From a virus: a stretch of 35,814 nucleotides of DNA. Positions 6,661 to 10,656 of this stretch are shown here, in pieces (the stretch's first letter is position 1; the number at the start of each line of letters is the position of its first letter). The translations under genes and the position numbers were made by a program. The DNA is taken from the IMG/VR virus record IMGVR_UViG_3300045999_003867, positions 1-35,814 of that record; one strand, given 5' to 3'. The notes beneath the pieces were generated by a model, which ran no database searches, was not told the DNA's origin, and saw only the letters and a list, made by a program, of their open reading frames with translations.

Positions 6661-7115
6661 TAAAGAAGCGTGTACTGACTAAGTGGCTTAAGGCTCTCCG
6701 TTCTGGCAAGTATAAGCAAGGCCGTGGTGCCCTATGCCAGATTGACAAGAAGGGAAATAAATCATTCTGTTGCCTTGGTGTTCTTTGTGATATGTACAAT
6801 AAGGAACAAAAGCGTAATAAGAAAAAGGGACTAGCTGTACAGAAGCTAGCTAAAAATCAGTGGATGGTTGGTAATCTTTCATCTAAGCCAGCCTTTGTTT
6901 GTTCATACAACAACTGCGATGGAAGTCTTCCAACTCAAGTAATCAAGTGGGCTGGATTCCGAGACAACAATGCTGACGGAGAGTTTAGTTGTCCAACTCT
7001 TCCTGAACTAATCACACTTAATGATGGTTCAAGTAGAGAGTGGGGCGACGGTACTAAAGCCCGTAGTTTCAAGCAAATTGCTGATATTGTTGAGAAGAAC
7101 CACCATCTTCTGTAA
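6660..7115 (+). CDS. Conserved phage protein (KWLKALRSGKY...CCLGVLCD type), probable AUA start
   Basis: Reading from 6660 gives about 151 residues. The N-terminal sequence KKRVLTKWLKALRSGKYKQG followed by GALC and SFCCLGVLCDMY is the conserved core of a small protein found in many phages, function unknown. The frame is closed upstream (TAA 6645-6647). Between that stop and the conserved core there is no ATG, GTG or TTG. The only candidates are AUA at 6660, preceded by TTAAGGATCGACTC, and CTG at 6675. The first ATG (6792) would delete the whole conserved core. Either the phage uses a rare AUA start here or the true ATG has mutated. Four Cys lie within the first 45 residues. Confidence 0.65.
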   Translation: MKKRVLTKWLKALRSGKYKQGRGALCQIDKKGNKSFCCLGVLCDMYNKEQKRNKKKGLAVQKLAKNQWMVGNLSSKPAFVCSYNNCDGSLPTQVIKWAGFRDNNADGEFSCPTLPELITLNDGSSREWGDGTKARSFKQIADIVEKNHHLL

Positions 7116-7120
7116 TTAAT

Positions 7121-7211
7121 ACAAAGAGCAGCCATGTAGGGAATGGCGGATACGACAAGTTTTGCGCCTGTGATAAAACCAGGACATTGGGTGTAAATCC
7201 CAACTCTTTGT
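7121..7211 (+). ncRNA. Second folded RNA with tRNA-like outer arms
   Basis: It lies 5 bases after the preceding stop and 5 bases before tRNA-Arg. ACAAAGAG (7121-7128) pairs with CTCTTTGT (7204-7211), 8 bp. TTGGG/CCCAA (7187-7191, 7199-7203) with 7-base loop TGTAAAT stacks directly on it like a T-arm. GCCA/TGGC (7131-7134, 7144-7147), two bases after the acceptor and with GGG in its loop, looks like a D-arm. The remaining 39 bases do not form a 5-bp, 7-base-loop anticodon arm in any register I tried. They can instead pair as CCTG/CAGG (7167-7170, 7180-7183) or as GGCG/CGCC (7145-7148, 7165-7168), which competes with both other stems. It may be a decayed class II tRNA or a relative of the element at 5535. 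Confidence 0.45.
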
Positions 7212-7216
7212 TTCTT

Positions 7217-7290
7217 ATCCTCATAGCTCAACTGGATAGAGCAACAGCCTTCTAAGCTGTAGGTTGCTGGTTCAAGTCCAGCTGAGGATG
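7217..7290 (+). tRNA. tRNA-Arg, anticodon UCU
   Basis: A perfect cloverleaf: acceptor ATCCTCA/TGAGGAT, D-arm GCTC/GAGC with GG in the loop, anticodon arm ACAGC/GCTGT with loop CTTCTAA (anticodon TCT), variable AGGTT, T-arm GCTGG/CCAGC with loop TTCAAGT, discriminator G. It decodes AGA and AGG, which are frequent in the AT-rich late genes. CCA is not encoded. Confidence 0.95.
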
Positions 7291-7322
7291 TATTTTAAAA
7301 TTTCTTTTTAAGGAGAACTAAT

Positions 7323-7787
7323 ATGGACTGGACTATGTATATTGCTATTGGACTTTGTGTACTTACAATTGGATCACTAGTGATGAACTACTTTAACTAT
7401 GTAGAGATTAAGAATCTACGGGCAAAGGCATGTGATAACAGCAATAGAATTGATTATCTAGATCGTAGATGCATTCAGGATCTTAATAATACCGATGCTA
7501 GACATCGTATGGTTAGAGATCAAGTATGTGGTATTTTTGATACTCTAAAGTATAGTTATCTTAATAAAAAGGACATTGAAACAATGTGGGATATTCACAA
7601 TGCACGGGTTAATTCCTATTATGATGAAATGACTCGTCAAGGTACTGTCCTACATCGACTTGAACCTATTGCAGTTCTTGCTGATAAGTTTGACATCAAG
7701 CGTAAACTAAAGTATAATAAAGAACATGCCGATGATCTTAAGTTTGATCTTAAGGAGATTGAAAATGAACTCAAGGAACTTGCTTGA
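7323..7787 (+). CDS. Membrane-anchored coiled-coil protein, 154 residues
   Basis: ATG 7323 follows a strong AAGGAGAACTAAT site, the first gene after tRNA-Arg. Residues about 5-23 (MYIAIGLCVLTIGSLVMNY) form one hydrophobic membrane segment. The rest is charged and helical, ending in a likely coiled coil (DDLKFDLKEIENELKELA). The layout, a short N-terminus outside and a long helical domain in the cytoplasm or the reverse, is compatible with a phage membrane or superinfection protein. No family is recognised. It is too far from any lysis gene to call a spanin. Confidence 0.6.
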   Translation: MDWTMYIAIGLCVLTIGSLVMNYFNYVEIKNLRAKACDNSNRIDYLDRRCIQDLNNTDARHRMVRDQVCGIFDTLKYSYLNKKDIETMWDIHNARVNSYYDEMTRQGTVLHRLEPIAVLADKFDIKRKLKYNKEHADDLKFDLKEIENELKELA

Positions 7788-7971
7788 CATCTTGGAAAAT
7801 GCGGTTGACTGTGACCCATCAAGTTCGTACCACTCTGGGTACACAGCAAAAGAAATTCACCGTAAGTGTATTGCCCATATTAAACTACTGGATCAAACCA
7901 TTCAAACATTGCTAGCGGAGCGCGATAGCCGTGCTTATAGCTTAGGATGGGGAAAGGGTAAGGATGAATAA
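7765..7971 (+). CDS. 68-residue hypothetical protein
   Basis: The start is set at ATG 7765, preceded by AAGGAGATTGAAA, which is coding DNA of the upstream gene. The product is mostly helical (AKEIHRKCIAHIKLLDQTIQTLL) and ends LGWGKGKDE. Pattern and size are those of a small accessory phage protein. Function unknown. It overlaps both neighbours (23 and 8 bases). Confidence 0.55.
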   Translation: MNSRNLLDILENAVDCDPSSSYHSGYTAKEIHRKCIAHIKLLDQTIQTLLAERDSRAYSLGWGKGKDE

Positions 7972-8107
7972 GGAACTTACAGACAAAGAACAAATGTTGT
8001 ACAACCAAGGTTACAGACTTTGTGGTTTGTGTGGTTGTTGGGATTATCCCGTAAATCATCATGACGATTGTTCTATTTGTGCAAAGGCTCAATATGGAGA
8101 TGAATAA
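7964..8107 (+). CDS. 47-residue zinc-finger-like protein
   Basis: ATG 7964 lies inside the end of the preceding gene, after GGGTAAGG. The product contains CGLCGC, then HH, then CSIC: two CxxC knuckles about 15 residues apart with histidines between them. This fits a small treble-clef or zinc-ribbon domain. Such mini zinc fingers bind nucleic acid or proteins. No specific family is recognised. Its end overlaps the first gene of the GC-rich array by 14 bases, so it marks the left border of the accessory block. Confidence 0.6.
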   Translation: MNKELTDKEQMLYNQGYRLCGLCGCWDYPVNHHDDCSICAKAQYGDE

Positions 8108-8465
8108 TGACATCGTTGCGCGGCTGCGCGCCCTAAAAAACGCAATGGATGAATGCGGGTTTACAGGGATTTCCGCCGTGACTAATGCTGCCGCCGACGA
8201 GATCGAACGGCTGCGCCGTGACTACTCATGCATCTGCAATGAAATGCGCCGCATGATGGAGGAGCGCGACGAGGCGAGGCGGCTCCTGAAGGCTGTCGTT
8301 GACATGATGCGTGACAACATGGCTCACGATGCAACGCACCCGCATCACCTGTGCGACTTCATCCACCGCCCCGACATCGGCATGTGCAAGGTGTGTGAGG
8401 ATTGGACGGATGCAATGGTGATGTGCTACCCCGATGATTTTCAGGACGAGGAGGAAACCAAATGA
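8094..8465 (+). CDS. Array gene 1: coiled-coil protein with Cys/His C-terminal region
   Basis: The protein is 123 residues from ATG 8094 (AAAGG six bases upstream); ATG 8100 is an alternative. It has the arrangement DIVARLR...AADEIERLR...ERDEARR, a helical module frequent in phage hypothetical proteins and repeated in several genes of this array. The C-terminal part has HPHHLCDF and CKVCEDW with a further Cys, a possible metal site. Codons are strikingly G/C-ending. It terminates EEETK, with the DNA GGAGGAAACCAAATGA providing ribosome-binding site and start for the next gene. Function unknown. Confidence 0.65.
   Translation: MEMNNDIVARLRALKNAMDECGFTGISAVTNAAADEIERLRRDYSCICNEMRRMMEERDEARRLLKAVVDMMRDNMAHDATHPHHLCDFIHRPDIGMCKVCEDWTDAMVMCYPDDFQDEEETK
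8190..8210 (+). repeat. 21-base exact repeat, second copy at 10075-10095
   Basis: Both copies encode the AADEIER stretch of the helical module, in array gene 1 and array gene 8. The identity is 21 of 21 bases, followed by one mismatch and TGCG. A related 18-base exact match encoding ERDEAR lies at 8262-8279 and 9563-9580. The copies show recent duplication or recombination among the array genes. Confidence 0.85.
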
Positions 8466-8683
8466 TTGAATACAAATGGAAAGAACTAAAAGACAAGCGG
8501 CTACTGCTGACTGACAGGATCACAAGAATCAAACGCAGCGAATGGACGCTGCTTGAAATCTCTCCAAACAGCAAGGTGGGAAAGTTCCGCAACGAACTTG
8601 CCGACACCTGTTTTTGGACTGACCTTGATGATCTCGTCGTGATGGATGTGCTTCACGACATGTACAAGGAGGAAACCAAGTGA
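8462..8683 (+). CDS. Array gene 2: 73-residue hypothetical protein
   Basis: ATG 8462 is fused to the upstream TGA (ATGA), with GGAGGAAACCAA before it. The product is a small mixed alpha/beta protein (YKWKELKDKRLLLTDRITRI, then TLLEISPNSKVGKFRN). It lacks the DEIERLR module. It ends MYKEETK, using almost the same C-terminal codons as array gene 1, and these codons form the next gene's ribosome-binding site. Function unknown. Confidence 0.6.
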   Translation: MIEYKWKELKDKRLLLTDRITRIKRSEWTLLEISPNSKVGKFRNELADTCFWTDLDDLVVMDVLHDMYKEETK

Positions 8684-8919
8684 ACGAACACGATGCCATC
8701 GCAAGGATCAAGAGACTGTCTCACAGCATCAACTGTGCCGATGAGATCGCAGAAGTGATTGAGCGGCTAATCAAGGAGCGTGATGAGTTACGCTGCGAGG
8801 TTTGTGATTGGGTGGGCAACCACTTCAAGGAGCCACCGCAGGATGTAGCAAAGAGAAACGGCTGGGACTGCTTTGATACGGGTGTTTGGGACTGCTTCAA
8901 GGAGGACACCGATGTTTGA
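8680..8919 (+). CDS. Array gene 3: helical protein with doubled WDCF tail
   Basis: It is read from GTG 8680, overlapping the upstream TGA, with AAGGAGGAAACCAA upstream. The 79 residues contain IARIKRL...ADEIAEVIERLIKERDELR and then a tail NGWDCFDTGVWDCFKEDTDV in which the WDCF motif occurs twice. The duplication is exact over 11 bases, TGGGACTGCTT at 8863-8873 and 8887-8897, 24 bases apart. The second copy leads into the AAGGAGGACACCGATG junction. Function unknown. Confidence 0.62.
   Translation: MNEHDAIARIKRLSHSINCADEIAEVIERLIKERDELRCEVCDWVGNHFKEPPQDVAKRNGWDCFDTGVWDCFKEDTDV
8863..8897 (+). repeat. Tandem duplication of the WDCF-coding sequence
   Basis: TGGGACTGCTT occurs at 8863-8873 and 8887-8897 with a 24-base (8-codon) period, in frame in array gene 3. 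Only the second copy is followed by a functional-looking ribosome-binding site. Confidence 0.85.
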
Positions 8920-9118
8920 GTTCCGCCGTGGCAACTACGAACAGAAGAGCAGACAGATTCTTGAAGCCACGGAGGGCTTGAGCAGCACCAACATGGAGGG
9001 AACTCATCTGATTGAGTGCCTTCGATCACAGTTGTCGGCTGTCACCGAAGAGATGGAGCGGTTGCGTTTCGGGTGGGAGTGCTACAAGAACTACAAGGAG
9101 AACACCAATGCCCGCTGA
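8912..9118 (+). CDS. Array gene 4: 68-residue helical protein
   Basis: ATG 8912 follows AAGGAGGACACCG. The product has the EEMERLRFG remnant of the helical module and ends GWECYKNYKENTNAR, a degenerate and slightly expanded form of the GWDCFKENTND tail. The tail's DNA carries the exact AAGGAGAACACCAATG junction for the next gene. Function unknown. Confidence 0.58.
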   Translation: MFEFRRGNYEQKSRQILEATEGLSSTNMEGTHLIECLRSQLSAVTEEMERLRFGWECYKNYKENTNAR

Positions 9119-9437
9119 ATACGACACCAACCGAATGACCCCACGACAGCGCAAGGATCTCAACCGCAGCAAATTGCTTTACGATCTTGCGATTCCTTTT
9201 CTGATCGTGGGAATGGCAGCATCCCTGATTGTTGTTGGCTGTGATGACAATCGATACAGGAATCGTTATAGGCAAGAGGAAAGATCATCTTCACAATGGG
9301 ATACTCCTGTGAATGATCCCAATCAGCCAAAGCCACGGCGGTCCAACAGACCAAGGCGTGATGACAATGAATCATCTCGCATTTATAACGGATTCACCAA
9401 TAGCACTACTGGACCCTCCGGTGGATTGCTTCGATAG
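9108..9437 (+). CDS. Array gene 5: small putative lipoprotein or membrane protein
   Basis: The protein is 109 residues from ATG 9108; Met10 is an alternative start. A basic region (RQRKDLNRSK) is followed by a hydrophobic stretch LAIPFLIVGMAASLIVVGC with a lipobox-like VVGC at residues 42-45. After it comes a hydrophilic, Asn/Pro/Arg/Ser-rich, low-complexity chain. This fits a lipidated protein exported across the inner membrane, an outer spanin or superinfection-exclusion type, but no partner gene is visible. The stop is in another frame than the retained WDCF-type tail DNA (see findings), so this gene seems to have been spliced into the array. Confidence 0.55.
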   Translation: MPAEYDTNRMTPRQRKDLNRSKLLYDLAIPFLIVGMAASLIVVGCDDNRYRNRYRQEERSSSQWDTPVNDPNQPKPRRSNRPRRDDNESSRIYNGFTNSTTGPSGGLLR

Positions 9438-9448
9438 GGAGAACATCG

Positions 9449-9766
9449 ATGACTGACCCATGCGAAGGTAAGTATGACATTGTTTCCCGTCTGCGCGATC
9501 ACACCAACCGCGATGATAACGACATTGCGGAAGCCGCAGCCTACATCGAAAGGCTCCGCGCCGAGCGCGACGAGGCGAGGAGATATTCTTGCGATCTAGA
9601 AGCACGGATCATCGTGCTTGAGGAGGATCGTCGTGATACATCAAATAAATTTGGTACGAATCCCTGTTCAGAGATTATTCTGCCAGACTATCCTCTTGCA
9701 AGAGAGCCTAAAGAGATCGCAAAGCGCAAGGGATGGGATTGCTTCAAGGAGAACACCAATGACTAA
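9449..9766 (+). CDS. Array gene 6: helical module plus copied ribonucleotide reductase peptide
   Basis: ATG 9449 follows AGGGAGAACATCG. The 105 residues comprise DIVSRLR and AAYIERLRAERDEARR (residues about 11-46), then RRDTSNKFGTNPCSEIIL (residues about 61-78), then PLAREPKEIAKRKGWDCFKENTND. The middle segment is the active-site signature of class I/II ribonucleotide reductases and matches FGTNPCSEIIL of the reductase at 15946 exactly in protein. It cannot be an active enzyme at this size. The protein is best described as a chimera of array modules and a reductase fragment. Function unknown. Confidence 0.62.
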   Translation: MTDPCEGKYDIVSRLRDHTNRDDNDIAEAAAYIERLRAERDEARRYSCDLEARIIVLEEDRRDTSNKFGTNPCSEIILPDYPLAREPKEIAKRKGWDCFKENTND

Positions 9767-9995
9767 AAATAAAACCATCAAGACTGATACCGAGACAATC
9801 ACTAAGATTTCTGACTTTGTTTGGGAACTCTCTACTGAGATGGATGCCATTAAGGATCAGATGGAGGTTTTGCAACTTCGTATGCTTTCTGTTCGCAAGA
9901 TGCTACAGATAATGGAAGACCCCAAGAACGGAACCGCACAAGACCATGCCACCCGACGCGGCTGGGACTGCTTCAAGGAAAACAACAATGATTGA
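9759..9995 (+). CDS. Array gene 7: 78-residue helical protein with GWDCFKENNND tail
   Basis: ATG 9759 is embedded in the upstream tail codons, after AAGGAGAACACCA. The product is Lys/Thr-rich at its start, then a helix (ISDFVWELSTEMDAIKDQMEVL) with heptad-like spacing, and ends HATRRGWDCFKENNND. Base composition is closer to the rest of the phage than in array genes 1-5. Function unknown. Confidence 0.6.
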   Translation: MTKNKTIKTDTETITKISDFVWELSTEMDAIKDQMEVLQLRMLSVRKMLQIMEDPKNGTAQDHATRRGWDCFKENNND

Positions 9996-10443
9996 CGAGA
10001 TGCCAAAGGACATCGTAAAGGAACTTCACATCCGCGCTGCTATTGAACAGATTTCTGGAACTCTCTTTGAACAAGCCGCCGACGAGATCGAACGGTTGCG
10101 GAAAGAACTCGGTCAGGTAAGTAATGCAGACTCTTGGGTTTCAGAGACAGATGCTGCATATCTTGACAATCTGTTGAACTGGTGTGAGTTTAACGCAATG
10201 GATTGGCATCGTGCATTGCAAAGACTCGTAAACGACCGCGCTAGACTCCGAAATGCATTACGTCTTGAGCAAGAAGAGTTAGCCGCATGTTGTATTGATC
10301 GAAAAGAAACACAGCGAGAACGAGACGAGGCGAGACGAGAAGTCTGTCATCTTGTTGCTGAACTAGCTATGATTAATCATACTTCGGTTACTGTAGAATC
10401 AATTGCAGAAGAATATGGATGGGATTGTTTTAAAAATGTGTAA
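9988..10443 (+). CDS. Array gene 8: 151-residue coiled-coil protein, last of the array
   Basis: ATG 9988 follows AAGGAAAACAACA. The protein has AADEIERLRKEL near residue 30, encoded by the 21-base repeat shared with array gene 1, a middle with Trp/Asp-rich helices, RERDEARREVCHL near residue 115, and ends EYGWDCFKNV. Here the tail is followed by no gene, only a hairpin and tRNAs, and the tail DNA lacks the AAGGAG core. Tail and ribosome-binding site are therefore separable. Function unknown. Confidence 0.62.
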   Translation: MIDEMPKDIVKELHIRAAIEQISGTLFEQAADEIERLRKELGQVSNADSWVSETDAAYLDNLLNWCEFNAMDWHRALQRLVNDRARLRNALRLEQEELAACCIDRKETQRERDEARREVCHLVAELAMINHTSVTVESIAEEYGWDCFKNV

Positions 10444-10452
10444 ATAGTTAGT

Positions 10453-10474
10453 GTCCCCGTTAGGGGACCGTTTT
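10453..10474 (+). terminator. Hairpin plus T-run directly before tRNA-Leu
   Basis: GTCCCC/GGGGAC (10453-10458, 10463-10468) with loop GTTA is followed by CCGTTTT ending one base before tRNA-Leu. It reads as a short intrinsic terminator ending the small-gene array. With only four U it may terminate partially, or act as a processing boundary for the tRNA 5' end. Confidence 0.55.
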
Positions 10475-10556
10475 GGCTTCGTGGCGGAATCGGCATACGC
10501 AGCGGACTTAAAATCCGTAGCCGCAAGGCGTGGGGGTTCAAGTCCCCCCGAAGCTA
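10475..10556 (+). tRNA. tRNA-Leu, anticodon UAA
   Basis: An 82-base class II tRNA. Acceptor GGCTTCG/CGAAGCT (first pair G-U), D-arm GCG/CGC with GG in the loop, anticodon arm GCGGA/TCCGT with loop CTTAAAA (anticodon TAA), variable arm GCC-GCAA-GGC, T-arm GGGGG/CCCCC with loop TTCAAGT, discriminator A as expected for Leu. Decodes UUA/UUG. CCA is not encoded. Confidence 0.95.
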
Positions 10557-10559
10557 CTC

Positions 10560-10632
10560 GCCCTTATAGCTCAGCTGGTAGAGCAACCGACTTTTAATCG
10601 GTTGGTCGCAGGTTCGATCCCTGCTGGGGGCA
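10560..10632 (+). tRNA. tRNA-Lys, anticodon UUU
   Basis: Acceptor GCCCTTA/TGGGGGC (two G-U pairs), D-arm GCTC/GAGC, anticodon arm ACCGA/TCGGT with loop CTTTTAA (anticodon TTT), variable TGGTC, T-arm GCAGG/CCTGC with loop TTCGATC, discriminator A. It lies three bases after tRNA-Leu. Decodes AAA/AAG, abundant in the many Lys-rich phage proteins. CCA is not encoded. Confidence 0.95.
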
Positions 10633-10656
10633 TTGTTCTTTTTATATAGGAGTAAT

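Larger units (their letters stand above)
8108..9640. other. GC-rich block of foreign composition
   Basis: In the sampled stretch 8161-8280, 72 of 120 bases are G or C. The RNA polymerase gene (1981-2100) has 52 of 120 and the late fibre-like gene (26041-26160) 31 of 120. The shift begins at the start of array gene 1 and fades within array gene 6 around 9640. The later array genes carry the same modules at more phage-like composition. This suggests recent acquisition of the left part from a GC-richer source, with older copies to the right (inference). Confidence 0.75.
8448..9990 (+). repeat. Family of seven similar gene-to-gene junction sequences
   Basis: Each boundary inside the array carries a variant of AAGGAG(G)AACACCAATG, combining ribosome-binding site and start codon. 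Positions are 8448-8464 and 8666-8682 (AAGGAGGAAACCAA type, start ATG or GTG), 8899-8914, 9095-9110, 9434-9451, 9746-9761 and 9975-9990. In the copies at 8887, 9734 and 9963 the similarity extends upstream through TGGGAYTGCTTC, so upstream genes end with WDCFKEN/D tails. Because the junction is coding for the upstream protein and regulatory for the downstream one, the same DNA serves two purposes. Confidence 0.85.

Noticed and set aside
7113-7122. TAATTAATAC resembling the left part of the T7 promoter
   Set aside because: The remaining CACTATAGGG part is absent, and this base run overlaps a stop codon and the 5' stem of the folded RNA.
7121-7211. Canonical class II tRNA (Leu or Ser)
   Set aside because: Outer arms fit, but no register gives a 5-bp anticodon stem with a 7-base loop, and the T-loop lacks TTC.
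8721-9275. Long minus-strand open frames opposite the small-gene array (for example 8721-9029, 9042-9275)
   Set aside because: They are Ser/Cys/His-rich shadows of GC-rich genes, lack ribosome-binding sites, and lie opposite well-packed + strand genes.
9449-9766. Intein or active reductase remnant in array gene 6
   Set aside because: There are no intein splicing blocks and only one active-site peptide of a 600-residue enzyme; it can only be a fragment.
8448-9990. CRISPR array
   Set aside because: Repeats are imperfect, irregularly spaced by 200-350 bases, coding and without spacer structure.
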